64,000 bases of DNA, from contig NZ_CP045871.1 of NCBI RefSeq assembly GCF_009650135.1, forward strand, positions 1,860,001-1,924,000, read 5' to 3'. Shown here piece by piece: positions 1 through 11,144 of this stretch. The DNA comes from Litorivicinus lipolyticus (GTDB lineage Bacteria > Pseudomonadota > Gammaproteobacteria > Pseudomonadales > Litorivicinaceae). A model generated the notes under the pieces. The model made no database searches. It had not been told where the DNA came from and was given only the letters and a program-made list of their open reading frames with translations. The stretch's first letter is position 1. Every line of letters begins with the position of its first letter. Position numbers and translations under genes: made by a program.

Positions 1-315
1 GAAAACCCAGGCGCCCGTGGCAATCGACAACGGCGTCGAAATCAATAACGCCAGACCGACCGGCAACCAGTGATCCCACAATAGATCCGCGTAGGTCATC
101 AAACCGACCGCCGCCGGCACGAACAATAGCGACAGGTGCGACAGCAATCCGGTGCACATGGCGTCCAGCGCCGCCGGCGTCGGCAAACCAAAGCGCACCC
201 AGGCAAACAGCAACACCAGGCCGATCACCGGTTCCGGAATAGCCAGCGACAGCGCCGTGACCAACACCATTCCCGCCAGTTGGAAACTTAGCAGAAAGGT
301 GATCGCCGCCGGCAT
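1..315 (-). CDS. CidA/LrgA family membrane protein, cut by the window edge
   Basis: Reading leftward from an ATG at 315 gives 105 codons with no stop before base 1, so the 3' end lies outside the window. The protein is almost entirely hydrophobic, with helices broken by short charged loops. The stretch AIPEPVIGLVLLFAWVRFG and the later LLFVPAAVGLM match the LrgA/CidA family (holin-like membrane proteins linked to murein hydrolase export and lysis control). It starts three bases after the stop of the phosphoribosyltransferase gene, so the two are probably co-transcribed. An LrgB/CidB partner would be expected next, outside the window. The family is clear; the physiological role here is inferred. 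Confidence 0.8.
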   Translation of the reverse strand, partial: MPAAITFLLSFQLAGMVLVTALSLAIPEPVIGLVLLFAWVRFGLPTPAALDAMCTGLLSHLSLLFVPAAVGLMTYADLLWDHWLPVGLALLISTPLSIATGAWVF

Positions 316-318
316 CGG

Positions 319-879
319 CTAGTGGCTACCGTAGGGCATTTCGACGTCGACCAAGCCCTGAGCCGTTTCCTCATGGCCGTAGATGTCCAGCGCGTCCCAG
401 GGGTATTCGACCCAGTAGTCTTCGATGCGCTGACCGACAAAGACGCGGTCTACGTAGTCAGGGTACTCGGCATTTTTGCGCTTGTTTTTATCGTGCAGCA
501 CCAGCACCGACAGCGCGCTGGGGGACTCGTGATTGAGCTCGTTCAGGCACCATGCCAAGGTCGTGCGTTGGTCGTCGACTTCGTCCACCACCAGCAAACG
601 CTTGCCACGTATGGCTTCGGCGAAGCCCTCGGTCCACTGTAACTTGAGCGGCGTGTCGCTCGGCGGCGCGTCATCGCTGTAGCGGCTAAGCGCCACCGAC
701 AGTATCGGGCGATTCAAGTAGGTGCGCAGGATACGTGCGGGAATGTAACCACCGCCGCCGATCGCCAATATGTAGTCGAACTCGAGGCCCGATTCGATCA
801 CTTCTTGGGCCGCAAGCCCCAGCGTGTGATGGATGTCGGCGTAGCTGAAGCGGTATCGTTGTTGAGCTGGTTGTGGCAT
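319..879 (-). CDS. Hpt1-like purine phosphoribosyltransferase
   Basis: This 186-residue protein transfers a phosphoribosyl group from PRPP to a purine base (salvage), by family. A glycine-rich segment AIGGGGYIPARILR lies near residues 39-52. A PRPP-binding motif, LLVVDEVDDQRTTL, lies near residues 95-108. The form VDEVDD.RTTL is typical of yeast Hpt1-like and related bacterial enzymes rather than the classical DD...TG.T loop. I chose the ATG at 879 because an AGGGA sequence precedes it; a longer reading to 942 would overlap the upstream gene. It lies between a small hypothetical gene and the cidA/lrgA-like gene, all leftward. The exact base used (hypoxanthine, guanine, xanthine) cannot be told. 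Confidence 0.82.
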   Translation of the reverse strand: MPQPAQQRYRFSYADIHHTLGLAAQEVIESGLEFDYILAIGGGGYIPARILRTYLNRPILSVALSRYSDDAPPSDTPLKLQWTEGFAEAIRGKRLLVVDEVDDQRTTLAWCLNELNHESPSALSVLVLHDKNKRKNAEYPDYVDRVFVGQRIEDYWVEYPWDALDIYGHEETAQGLVDVEMPYGSH

Positions 880-910
880 TCGTGCGTCCCTATTGCGAGG
901 CGCAATGATA

Positions 911-1336
911 CTAGCTTGCGCCCGGATCGCCCAGTAGCACACGGCCTTTTCTGTCTAACGCGCGGACCGCAGTCAACAGGCTGCGCACGGCGTCGCGCTG
1001 GCCCAGCAACCACTCGGTCCGGCCATCAGCCGGCGGTGCGGCGAATTGGACGACCCAATCGGCGACCTCGGACAACTGGCGATCGATATCCCCGACCAAG
1101 GCGTCGGCCTCGCCCTGCAGGACCGGCTGGTCGGCCAGGGACCCTTCGCCGCGCAACAAACGCAATCGCGTCGCAATCAAGCGCTCGCTGGACAGGCGCA
1201 GGTCCTGTGATTCGAAGTTGACTTCATTAAACACTTTTTCCGCAGCTTTGCTCGGATCGTCTGGCAACGCCAGACTGATCAGTGCCCCAACCACCAGCGC
1301 GAAGCCGGCGATAAATCCCATTTTTCGTAGTTTCAT
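911..1336 (-). CDS. Small membrane-anchored hypothetical protein
   Basis: This 141-residue protein is of unknown family. From the ATG at 1336 the N-terminus is a short basic segment followed by a hydrophobic helix (MGFIAGFALVVGALISLAL), which looks like a signal anchor. The rest is charged, probably helical and soluble, with many Leu, Arg, Asp and Glu residues. That suggests a periplasmic coiled or helical domain tethered to the inner membrane. It is divergent from malic enzyme (start 1415) and ends 31 bases before the phosphoribosyltransferase start, so it probably leads that leftward operon. I do not recognise it. The composition and placement support a real gene. Confidence 0.6.
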   Translation of the reverse strand: MKLRKMGFIAGFALVVGALISLALPDDPSKAAEKVFNEVNFESQDLRLSSERLIATRLRLLRGEGSLADQPVLQGEADALVGDIDRQLSEVADWVVQFAAPPADGRTEWLLGQRDAVRSLLTAVRALDRKGRVLLGDPGAS

Positions 1337-1414
1337 CAGTGTTTCGATAAGTTTTTGAAATGCTATTCCATTACACTCAATCTTACTCAACATCTCTATA
1401 AGGCGTTAGGCGCA

Positions 1415-3682
<2,268 letters not shown>

Positions 3683-3697
3683 CGGCGGGTTGCGAGC

Positions 3698-4108
3698 CTA
3701 AACGGCAAACAACTGCGACGGGTCTTTGAATGCCTTGAATTCCAGGGCATTCGAGGCCGGGTCGTACAAAAAGAACGTGGCCTGTTCGCCGGCCAACCCC
3801 TGAAACCGGATCCCCGGCTCAATCACGAACTCGCAGCCAGCGGCGGTCAGCTTATCCGCCAAGGCATGCCAGTCATCCCACGCCAAGACCACACCAAAGT
3901 GCGGCACCGGCACGGCTTTGCCGTCGACGTCATTGCGGTGTTCACCCGATTTGGGCGCAACATGGGTGACCAGTTGGTGGCCAAAAAAATCGTAATCGAT
4001 CCATTGATCGCTGCTGCGCCCCTCGGCACAGCCCATCAGATCACCATAAAAGGCACGGGCTGCGGACAGGTCATCGACCGGAATGGCTAGGTGAAACGGC
4101 TGCAACAT
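3698..4108 (-). CDS. VOC (glyoxalase/bleomycin-resistance fold) family protein
   Basis: This 136-residue single-domain protein has the paired beta-alpha-beta-beta-beta layout of the vicinal oxygen chelate family. It begins [22 protein letters not shown] and ends with [16 protein letters not shown]. Likely metal ligands are His near the start, a central His in the VPHFGVVL strand, and Glu in NALEFK. The substrate cannot be told; family members include glyoxalases, dioxygenases and resistance proteins. The ATG at 4108 is preceded by AGGAG. It follows the QTMAN-like gene by 17 bases and is probably co-transcribed with it and the LysR gene. Confidence 0.85.
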   Translation of the reverse strand: MLQPFHLAIPVDDLSAARAFYGDLMGCAEGRSSDQWIDYDFFGHQLVTHVAPKSGEHRNDVDGKAVPVPHFGVVLAWDDWHALADKLTAAGCEFVIEPGIRFQGLAGEQATFFLYDPASNALEFKAFKDPSQLFAV

Positions 4109-4125
4109 GGCGGAGCTCCTTATCA

Positions 4126-5220
4126 TTAGAGCGCCATTATCGCCTGCGTGTACTGTTGTTCAAGCACCGAAACGCGGAATCGACTGACATCCGGCACCGG
4201 CGGCAACCCGTTGTCGCGCCACATCCGAAGCAGTGCCACCGCATTGGTCGCTTCGGCGTCGGCATCTGGGCTTGAGCGGTAGCGCGGCGTGTCTTGGAAA
4301 AACTCAGGGTAACTAAGGCGATCCGGCACCAACGGCACACAGCCCAAGGCCACCGCTTCCATGATGCAGAGCCCCTGAAAGTCATGCCGTGCGGTCGATA
4401 ACACCACGTCAGCCATAGCCAATCGGGCGCAGTACATTTCACGATCGTCTTCAAAACCATTGAAGCTGACCAGGTGCCCGTAGTGGTCGAGCAACTCGCG
4501 CAGGCTACCGGGGGCAACGTCCGAGCGGTGCCCGAGCAGCATCAATTGGGCGTCCACGTCCGAGCGATCCAGAGCCTTGGCGAAGGCCAGCAAACGCTCC
4601 GGCCCTTTGTCAAAGCCCCAGCGGTGATTCCATGCGATTCGAATGCCAGGACGATCGCGCTCCGCGATCTCGCGCCCAAACAGATCCCCGGCCAGCGGCA
4701 CCGGCGTTTCCTGACTTTTTGCCAATAACGACTGAACGACACCGGGCGGAACTTCGTCCGGGCATTTGTCCAACAGCGCCGCCACCCCCGACAAAAACGA
4801 GCTCAGGTTATGGCGTGAATTGAACACACAGCGGTCCGCCGCCATCGCCGTGTATAGGCTGGTCAGCTGGGCGTCGAGGGCATGCCCGGGTCGCGACGCG
4901 TCCGGATAGGCAAACGGGTTTTCGTGGAAGTACACCAGCGTCGGCAGGTTAGCTAGGCACGGCACCAGTCCGCGCAGGGTTGCCAAATCGACCGCCGAGG
5001 TTACCCATAGCATGTCGTAATCGCCGCTGAGTTGGGTTTCAAACTCACCTGCCAGCCGCAACGCGTTGCCACGCTGACGCCAGGCATAGTTAACCGGTGG
5101 CAGTGCAATCCGCGTAAACGCCGCATCGGGGTACATTTCCGTTAATCGATTGAACCAATACTGATGGCTGTCGGCGTCATACGCTGACACCACCAAAACG
5201 CGCGCGTGGCTGGGATTCAT
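4126..5220 (-). CDS. tRNA-queuosine alpha-mannosyltransferase-like glycosyltransferase (DUF3524 family)
   Basis: This 364-residue GT-B glycosyltransferase has the N-terminal DUF3524 domain. Its hallmarks are [10 protein letters not shown] (residues 97-106) and [15 protein letters not shown] (197-211), which match the signature FHEN and WNHRW..DK of vertebrate GTDC1/QTMAN. That enzyme adds mannose to the queuosine base of tRNA-Asp. A C-terminal Rossmann-like half includes [20 protein letters not shown], a nucleotide-sugar binding E-x7-E type segment. Transfer of mannose to tRNA in this bacterium is an inference from the family. It starts three bases after the LysR stop and is followed by the VOC gene. 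Confidence 0.8.
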   Translation of the reverse strand: MNPSHARVLVVSAYDADSHQYWFNRLTEMYPDAAFTRIALPPVNYAWRQRGNALRLAGEFETQLSGDYDMLWVTSAVDLATLRGLVPCLANLPTLVYFHENPFAYPDASRPGHALDAQLTSLYTAMAADRCVFNSRHNLSSFLSGVAALLDKCPDEVPPGVVQSLLAKSQETPVPLAGDLFGREIAERDRPGIRIAWNHRWGFDKGPERLLAFAKALDRSDVDAQLMLLGHRSDVAPGSLRELLDHYGHLVSFNGFEDDREMYCARLAMADVVLSTARHDFQGLCIMEAVALGCVPLVPDRLSYPEFFQDTPRYRSSPDADAEATNAVALLRMWRDNGLPPVPDVSRFRVSVLEQQYTQAIMAL

Positions 5221-5223
5221 ACT

Positions 5224-6123
5224 TCATCCTAATTCGGCATTGCGGTCAAACCAGCCCACCAAGTGATCGATCAAAGTACGGGTGCGAATGGGCAGGTGCT
5301 GCCTATGAGGATAGACCGCCCAAATGCTACGCTCAGGCTGTAACGTCCAGTCTGCCAACAGGCGCACAAGTTGCCCGGACTTGACCGCCGATTGAGCGGC
5401 GAATGCCGGCACGATGCAAAAGCCCAGGTGATGGCGCGCCGCCGTCAACAAAAACGCATCGCTGTCACCCTGCAAGCGCCCTTGGAAACGCACATCCGCG
5501 GCCCCGTCCGGCCCCTCGAATCGAAACGCTTGGCGGCCATGGCCGGCGTAAGTGACCATAGGCGCACCGATCCACTGCTCGGGGTGGATCGGCGTGCCGT
5601 GCACCGCAACAAAGTCCGGTGACGCTACCAACCACATGGGCGCCGGCGCCAGACGCCGCGCCACCAAGGACGAATCCTCGAGCGCAGCGATCCGAATCGC
5701 CATGTCAAAATGGTCTTGTAACAAATCGACCAGACGCTCGCTGGCCTCGACCTGCAATTCCAACGCCGGATGCTGCAACGCGAATTCAGCGAAGGCGTCT
5801 GACATGCCGTGGTTAAGTAGAGCCCCCGGGACCGAGACTCGCAACTTGCCTACCAGCGCCAACTGGCGCTCCTTTAACTGGTCGGAGGCCTCGAGTAAGC
5901 CCTCGACCAACGGCGACGACTGCTCATAAAACCGCTGCCCCTCATCGGTTAGTGCCAACTGACGCGTGGTGCGCTGAAATAGTCGCACCCCCAGCTCGCT
6001 CTCCAGGCGCTGAATTTGCTTGCTAACCGCGGACGGTGTCATGTCCACCTCGCGCGCAACCGCCGCGAAGCTGCCGAGGCGCACCACACGAACAAACAGG
6101 GGCAAACGGGCGAGATATTCCAT
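5224..6123 (-). CDS. LysR family transcriptional regulator
   Basis: This 299-residue regulator has an N-terminal winged helix-turn-helix (LGSFAAVAREVDMTPSAVSKQIQRLE, residues about 16-41) and a periplasmic-binding-protein-like effector domain. The ATG at 6123 places the helix-turn-helix at the normal distance from the N-terminus. The subgroup resembles the DmlR/AaeR-like regulators of the CrgA clade (LTDEGQRFYEQSSPLVEGL). It is divergent from the ammonium channel gene across a 212-base region, and upstream of the mannosyltransferase and VOC genes. Its effector and target cannot be told; autoregulation from the shared spacer is possible. Confidence 0.92.
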   Translation of the reverse strand: MEYLARLPLFVRVVRLGSFAAVAREVDMTPSAVSKQIQRLESELGVRLFQRTTRQLALTDEGQRFYEQSSPLVEGLLEASDQLKERQLALVGKLRVSVPGALLNHGMSDAFAEFALQHPALELQVEASERLVDLLQDHFDMAIRIAALEDSSLVARRLAPAPMWLVASPDFVAVHGTPIHPEQWIGAPMVTYAGHGRQAFRFEGPDGAADVRFQGRLQGDSDAFLLTAARHHLGFCIVPAFAAQSAVKSGQLVRLLADWTLQPERSIWAVYPHRQHLPIRTRTLIDHLVGWFDRNAELG

Positions 6124-6193
6124 AACGGATCCAATGACTGAAGTTTGTCTAGTTATTGGTGCCATTGCGGCTCAGCGCAAGGGTGGTCATAGC

Positions 6194-6322
6194 TGGCACA
6201 GAAATCGCTTAGTTTTGGTGCACACGCGGCGTTTAGCTGGCTGCGCGTTTGGTAACGACCTAAAAGCGCACAATTTTAGTGCAACGAACCGAAAATCGAA
6301 TAAAAACGCACCTCTGCAGTGC
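6194..6322 (+). promoter_or_regulatory. Three NtrC-like dyads upstream of amt
   Basis: Two perfect GCAC-N7-GTGC dyads lie at 6268-6282 and 6308-6322, centred 40 bases apart. A partial third (GCTT-N7-GTGC) lies at 6207-6221. GCAC-N7-GTGC is the core of the enteric NtrC site. A TGGCAC...GC element at 6194-6208 has the GG-N10-GC spacing of a sigma-54 promoter, but it lies upstream of the dyads, the reverse of the usual order. Nitrogen control of amt is plausible; the promoter assignment is uncertain. Confidence 0.45.
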
Positions 6323-6335
6323 GCAAGGAATGACA

Positions 6336-7562
6336 ATGACCGACAACATGGCCTCCTTAGCTACCCGCCTGGACCTGATCGCCAGTAGCGCCGATACCTT
6401 CTTTATTTTGATGGGGGCGATACTCGTGCTGTTCATGCATGCCGGCTTCGCCTTTTTAGAAGTCGGGACCGTGCGCCACAAAAACCAAGTCAACGCCCTG
6501 GTTAAAATCCTGACCGACTTTGGCGCCTCGGCTATTGCCTACTTTGCGGTCGGTTACAGCCTCGCCTACGGCAGCAACTTTTTTGGCTCCGCCGACAGCC
6601 TAATTGCTAATAACGGCTACGAGCTGACCAAGTTCTTCTTTTTGCTGACCTTTGCCGCTGCCATTCCAGCCATTATCAGTGGCGGCATCGCCGAACGCGC
6701 TGCGTTTTGGCCGATGATGATGGCCAACGTCACCGTGGTTGCGCTGGTGTATCCCTTCTTTGAAGGCTTGATCTGGAACGGCAACCTTGGCTTCCAAGCC
6801 TGGCTGGAAGCTCGCTTCGGCGCGCCCTTCCATGATTTTGCGGGCTCGGTTGTGGTCCACGCCATGGGCGGCTGGCTGGCGCTGGTGGCGGTATTATTTT
6901 TGGGCAGCCGGCGCGGTCGTTTCCGTGACGGCCGCTTGGTCAGCTTCGCACCGTCCAGCATCCCGTTCTTGGCCCTTGGCGCCTGGATCCTGATCGTCGG
7001 CTGGTTTGGTTTCAACGTCATGAGTGCCCAGGCCATGGACGGCATTTCAGGCTTAGTGGCGGTCAACAGCTTAATGGCCATGGTCGGCGGCACCCTCGCA
7101 GCCTTGATCGTTGGCAAAAACGACCCGGGGTTCATCCATAACGGACCGCTTGCAGGCTTGGTCGCGATTTGTGCGGGATCGGACATTATGCACCCCATCG
7201 GCGCACTGGCGACCGGCCTGGTCGCCGGCGGCCTGTTTGTGTTTCTGTTTACCTGGGGCCAAAGCCGCAAGGCGCTCGACGACGTTTTGGGCGTCTGGCC
7301 GTTGCACGGTTTGTGCGGCGTTTGGGGCGGTATCGCCGCCGGGATTTTCGGCCTGGAGGCTCTAGGTGGGCTGGGTGGAGTCACCCTAGGCGCGCAAATT
7401 GTTGGCACACTAAGCGGCGTTGCAGTGGCCTTAATCGGCGGCACGGTGGTCTACGGCACGCTGTATAAAACCGTCGGCCTGCGACTGGACCAAGAGCAAG
7501 AATTCAACGGCGCGGATTTATCGATCCACAAGATTAAGGCCAACCCCGACCAGCGCGACTAG
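6336..7562 (+). CDS. amtB: Ammonium channel/transporter (Amt/AmtB)
   Basis: This 408-residue inner-membrane channel has eleven predicted helices and conducts ammonia/ammonium. The conserved twin histidines are visible in VVVHAMGGWLALV and in PLHGLCGVWGG. FLEVGTVRHKNQVN near the N-terminus is a family signature. There is no cleavable signal peptide. The ATG at 6336 is preferred over that at 6330 because AAGG lies at the correct distance from it. No glnK gene is adjacent, unlike in most proteobacteria. Upstream dyads suggest nitrogen regulation. With the nearby loss of nitrite assimilation (28-30 kb), ammonium is a likely main nitrogen source. Confidence 0.95.
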   Translation: MTDNMASLATRLDLIASSADTFFILMGAILVLFMHAGFAFLEVGTVRHKNQVNALVKILTDFGASAIAYFAVGYSLAYGSNFFGSADSLIANNGYELTKFFFLLTFAAAIPAIISGGIAERAAFWPMMMANVTVVALVYPFFEGLIWNGNLGFQAWLEARFGAPFHDFAGSVVVHAMGGWLALVAVLFLGSRRGRFRDGRLVSFAPSSIPFLALGAWILIVGWFGFNVMSAQAMDGISGLVAVNSLMAMVGGTLAALIVGKNDPGFIHNGPLAGLVAICAGSDIMHPIGALATGLVAGGLFVFLFTWGQSRKALDDVLGVWPLHGLCGVWGGIAAGIFGLEALGGLGGVTLGAQIVGTLSGVAVALIGGTVVYGTLYKTVGLRLDQEQEFNGADLSIHKIKANPDQRD

Positions 7563-7819
7563 GTCGCGTTCCACTGCCGAATCAAGTCCAGTTTCTGCGC
7601 CCGCGGCAACTGCTTGATTCGGTACTCTTCTTTCAGCGCAGCCGAGCGCCCGTCCAACCACTGATAGGCCAACAGCGCCACCGGCGGATCGGCTTTGGTG
7701 AAGCGCGCACCCTTACCGGCCTGATGCAGCGCAAAGCGCGCCTGCACGTCGACCGCAACGCCGGTGTACAACCGCCCGGAACGGCACTGCAACAGGTAGA
7801 CCGCCCAGGGTTTGCTCAA
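7559..7819 (-). CDS. GIY-YIG nuclease superfamily protein (UPF0213/YhbQ type)
   Basis: This 86-residue single GIY-YIG domain protein begins with WAVYLLQCRSGRLYTGVAVD, where YLL and YTG take the GIY and YIG positions. The catalytic Arg is in VQARFALH and the Glu is in LKEEYRIKQLP. Members of this small family are thought to be DNA-acting endonucleases in repair, but targets are not settled. The start is TTG at 7819, overlapping the TGA stop of the SDR gene (TTGA), so translation is probably coupled. It overlaps the amt 3' end by four bases in convergent orientation. Confidence 0.85.
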   Translation of the reverse strand: MSKPWAVYLLQCRSGRLYTGVAVDVQARFALHQAGKGARFTKADPPVALLAYQWLDGRSAALKEEYRIKQLPRAQKLDLIRQWNAT

Positions 7820-8502
7820 AACGGGATCGGCTGGTGGTTCCAGTCAATAAAGGCGCCTGTTTGCGCCGGGGTCAGCCCCTGAACCACCGATTCCAGCTGG
7901 GCCGCGGCCTGGGCCGGCGTAAACAGTTTGCCGGCGGGCACCGCGGCCTGAAACGGCTTGGACAAGCCGGTATCCACCGTGCCCGGGTGCAACATGGCGA
8001 TCGTCGCCCAGGGATTAACCCGTTTCAGCTCGATCGCCAGGTTGGTCATCATCATATTTTGGGCGGCCTTTGCGGCCCGGTAGCTGTGCCAACCGCCCAA
8101 GCGATTGTCGCTGATCGAGCCGACCCGAGCGGACAGCGTGACGTACGTCGGCTCAGGACTTTTGCGTAACCACTGCCAAAAGGCCTTACCGATCAGTGCC
8201 GGCGCCAGGGTATTAATTTGGAAACTGCGCAGGGCATTCGCCGGTTGCAACTGGCGAATGCTTTTTTCAGGCCCCATCCCGTCCGCGTGCAGCAGCCCGA
8301 CTGTGTAAATCAGCCTGTCCAAGGGTTCGTCCGCGGCCATCACCGCGTTCGCCAAGGCCTGGATGCTGTCCTCGTCGGTGACATCGACGCGCCAATCGCC
8401 GCCGCTGCGTGCGGCCACCCAGACCGTCTGGCCGAGGTCGCGCAAGTGCGCCGCCCAGGCCTTTCCGATGCCGGCGGTGCCGCCAATGATCAAAGTCGCC
8501 AT
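7816..8502 (-). CDS. Short-chain dehydrogenase/reductase (C-factor-like)
   Basis: This 228-residue Rossmann protein has the NAD(P) motif GGTAGIGKAW at residues 7-16, a catalytic Ser in VTLSARVGSIS, and the Tyr/Lys pair in YRAAKAAQN. It is short and compact, like the CsgA/C-factor SDR subgroup. The substrate is unknown. The ATG at 8502 directly abuts the stop of the IclR gene, and its stop overlaps the GIY-YIG start. The three form one leftward operon, so the IclR protein may control it. Confidence 0.88.
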   Translation of the reverse strand: MATLIIGGTAGIGKAWAAHLRDLGQTVWVAARSGGDWRVDVTDEDSIQALANAVMAADEPLDRLIYTVGLLHADGMGPEKSIRQLQPANALRSFQINTLAPALIGKAFWQWLRKSPEPTYVTLSARVGSISDNRLGGWHSYRAAKAAQNMMMTNLAIELKRVNPWATIAMLHPGTVDTGLSKPFQAAVPAGKLFTPAQAAAQLESVVQGLTPAQTGAFIDWNHQPIPF

Positions 8503-9321
8503 TTACGAGGCCGTGCCCGCGCGGGCTTCCGAAGGCCGTGCCCAGGCATCCGGCCAATGGCCACCGAGTTCGAGTGTGCGCTGATAGGCGGTCGCGGCCA
8601 CCCAGCGACCCAGCTCATGGACACGTGCCTCGTCCATGCGCGTGGCTGGCCCGGACAATGAAATCGCCACCTGGGCGGCCCCATGCTCGTCAAACACCGG
8701 TGCAGCCACGCAGCGCAAACCCGGGTTGCGCTCTTCCCAGTCGATCGCATAGCCACGCTCGCGGATGGCCTGCATATCGGCCAACACCGCGTCCGTTGAA
8801 TCCAGTGTGGTGGCGGTAAAGGCCGCCGGCATCGGTTGTGGCAGGTGACGCAGGATCGAAGCGGATTCCCGGGACGCTAACAGGGCCTTACCGACGCCCG
8901 ATGCGTATGCCGGTGCGCGCGATCCCAGGGGCGCCACCATGCGCATGACTTCGCGGCATTCGACCTGCCCGACAAAGATCACCTCGTCACCATCCAGGGT
9001 GCCCATGTTGGCGGTTTCGTTGCCGCGCTCGGACAGTTCAACCAAGGCTGGGTAAAGATCGCGGACCCAGTCGCGGGCGACGAAAAATGCGGTGCCGACC
9101 TCGAAACAGGTCATGCCAACCTGCCATAGGCCGTCACTGGACTGGCGCACGAAACGTTGTTGCACCAAGGTGTCCAACAGCCTGTGTGTGGTCGACGGCG
9201 CCAGCTCAACCGCGCGCGCCAAATCGGCCAGCGCAAGCCCGTGGGGATGGGCGGCCAAGGCCTTTAACATGTTCAGCCCGCGGGCCAAGCTTTTAACTTG
9301 AGTGGTGTCGTTTTGGCTCAT
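8503..9321 (-). CDS. IclR family transcriptional regulator
   Basis: This 272-residue protein has an N-terminal winged helix-turn-helix (LARGLNMLKALAAHPHGLALADLARAV...APSTTHRLLDTL) and a C-terminal IclR effector domain (SGVGKALLAS; GYAIDWEERNPGLRCVAAPV; AISLSGPATRM). IclR proteins bind small acids and usually regulate neighbouring catabolic genes. The C-terminus is slightly extended (TLELGGHWPDAWARP...). It is first in an operon with an SDR oxidoreductase and a GIY-YIG protein. The ligand cannot be predicted. Confidence 0.92.
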   Translation of the reverse strand: MSQNDTTQVKSLARGLNMLKALAAHPHGLALADLARAVELAPSTTHRLLDTLVQQRFVRQSSDGLWQVGMTCFEVGTAFFVARDWVRDLYPALVELSERGNETANMGTLDGDEVIFVGQVECREVMRMVAPLGSRAPAYASGVGKALLASRESASILRHLPQPMPAAFTATTLDSTDAVLADMQAIRERGYAIDWEERNPGLRCVAAPVFDEHGAAQVAISLSGPATRMDEARVHELGRWVAATAYQRTLELGGHWPDAWARPSEARAGTAS

Positions 9322-9400
9322 TCATCTAGTCTACCGCGCCGGCTGAATTTCACCAGATGGAATTGACTTCCATTTACACCCGGCGTCGGATTCTGATGGC

Positions 9401-11143
9401 CTAGGCCAAACCCTCGATACGCGGCACCAGACGTGTTTCGCCACGAAAGGTTTCGCTGACCGGGCGCCAGACCAGTCGTACTGACTGGCCGAGCGCGACT
9501 GGCGCCGTTTCACCGGCGCGCTTCAACGCCCGAAACCAGACCGTACGGAACTGCCGGCCCCCGCAGCTCACTTGCAGACTTAAATGGACCGGATCTTTGC
9601 CCACGGCACGCAACGCATCGATTTTGAATACACCGACAAAGCTGGGCGCCTCGAAGCCGCGGCCGTAGGGCTGAAGGCCGTCGATTTGCTCGATCAGCGG
9701 GGCGCTTAAATCGGCCGGATCCAAGTCGCCATCGTGCCAACGCATCGGTTGGGGCTGCTCGCTGACTTGCTGACGCACGGCGGTGTCTAAGGCCATGGCG
9801 AATTCGGTTAGGTGAGCCTTGGGCAAGGTCAGGCCGGCCGCCCCATGATGGCCGCCAAAACGCGACAGCCACTGGCTACAGGCCTGCAAGGCTTGTTTCG
9901 CATTGACCCCCGGAACCGAACGCATTGAGCCGACGAAATACGCCGGTGCCTGGGCTGGTGCCAATACCACGCTGGGCAACCCGGTGCGCTCGGTGATACG
10001 CGAGGCAACAATGCCTTGGACGCCGGGGTGTCCTCCTTCATCCGACACCACTACACAGAAACGGCCGGTCTCGCGCTGACGAACCGCCTTGGGCATGCAG
10101 GCGTCGACCATGGTGCGCTCCAAGGCCTTGCGCGACTCGTTGTCTTGACTCAACTGATTAAGGTGACGGATGGCCTCGCCCTTGGCCCCCGACAGCATCA
10201 GGTAAAGCGCCTGCATCGGGTCATCAATTCGGCCGCGGGCATTGATTCGGGGCCCCATCTGAAAAGCCAGCGTCTCGGCGCTTATCGGCAGGTTGTCCGC
10301 CCCCATCAGTTCGGCGAAGGCTTGCCACACCGGACGCTGCAGCCGATTGATTTGACCCAACCCGGCACGCACCACCGCGCGGTTAATCGCACTGCCACCC
10401 AAGTCGACACAGTCCGCGACCGTGCCCAAGGCCACCGCATCCAGGGCGTCGATCAACTTAGGCGCGTCCGCCGCCAGCTGGCCCGCCTCGATCAGCCCCT
10501 GGCGTAGCCCGCTCATGATCAGCCAGCTGACCATGACCCCGGCAATACTGGGGTCAGGATAATCGCAGTCCGGTTGGGTCGGGTTAATCACCGCCAGTGC
10601 ACTGGCCGGCACACCCTCGGCCGGGATTGCATGATGATCGCCAACAATGACATCGATACCCGCGGCGGCAAGCTGGGCAATGCGCGCTTCGTCGCTGGTG
10701 CCGCAGTCCGCCGTAACCACCACCGACGGACGCGTGGGGCTGCTGAGCAAACGATCCACCAAGGTCTGAGAAATGCCATAACCATCGTGAATGCGATGGC
10801 CAATCCACGAACTCAAACGCTCGCTAGGAACACCGAAATGATGCCGAAGGGCATGCAGCAAAACCCAGTGCGAGGTAATCCCATCGACGTCGTAGTCGGT
10901 GATCAAGCCAATCGACTCGCCCTGCTCAATCGCCCGCACTAGACGCGCAATCGCGATATCCATACCACGAAGGCGCATCGGCGAGGCCAGGTGCTTGAGC
11001 GATGGATTGAGCGCACCGGCGACTTGGTCGGCTTGGTGGTCGGATAGCCGACCGGCCAAGATCCGAGCCTGAAGCAAGGTCGCCCCACTGTTTAAGGCCT
11101 GATCAAAAACGGCCTCGGATAACGCGCGTGGGGCGCATTGCAT
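9401..11143 (-). CDS. recJ: Single-stranded-DNA-specific exonuclease RecJ
   Basis: This 580-residue 5'-to-3' ssDNA exonuclease acts in recombination and mismatch/base-excision repair. DHH-phosphoesterase motifs are in order: ITDYDVDGITS (residues 81-91), VTADCGTSDEA (143-153), GDHHAIPAEG (168-177), and a DHHA1 motif GGHHGAAGLTLP later. An OB-like C-terminal domain follows. The ATG at 11143 lies one base downstream of the thrC stop. The hom-thrC-recJ order is a conserved gammaproteobacterial arrangement. Confidence 0.96.
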   Translation of the reverse strand: MQCAPRALSEAVFDQALNSGATLLQARILAGRLSDHQADQVAGALNPSLKHLASPMRLRGMDIAIARLVRAIEQGESIGLITDYDVDGITSHWVLLHALRHHFGVPSERLSSWIGHRIHDGYGISQTLVDRLLSSPTRPSVVVTADCGTSDEARIAQLAAAGIDVIVGDHHAIPAEGVPASALAVINPTQPDCDYPDPSIAGVMVSWLIMSGLRQGLIEAGQLAADAPKLIDALDAVALGTVADCVDLGGSAINRAVVRAGLGQINRLQRPVWQAFAELMGADNLPISAETLAFQMGPRINARGRIDDPMQALYLMLSGAKGEAIRHLNQLSQDNESRKALERTMVDACMPKAVRQRETGRFCVVVSDEGGHPGVQGIVASRITERTGLPSVVLAPAQAPAYFVGSMRSVPGVNAKQALQACSQWLSRFGGHHGAAGLTLPKAHLTEFAMALDTAVRQQVSEQPQPMRWHDGDLDPADLSAPLIEQIDGLQPYGRGFEAPSFVGVFKIDALRAVGKDPVHLSLQVSCGGRQFRTVWFRALKRAGETAPVALGQSVRLVWRPVSETFRGETRLVPRIEGLA

Positions 11144-11144
11144 G

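Noticed and set aside
6194..6208. Sigma-54 promoter of amt as a firm call
   Set aside because: Only the GG/GC spacing fits, the -12 part is weak, and it overlaps a partial NtrC-like dyad that lies upstream of the stronger dyads.
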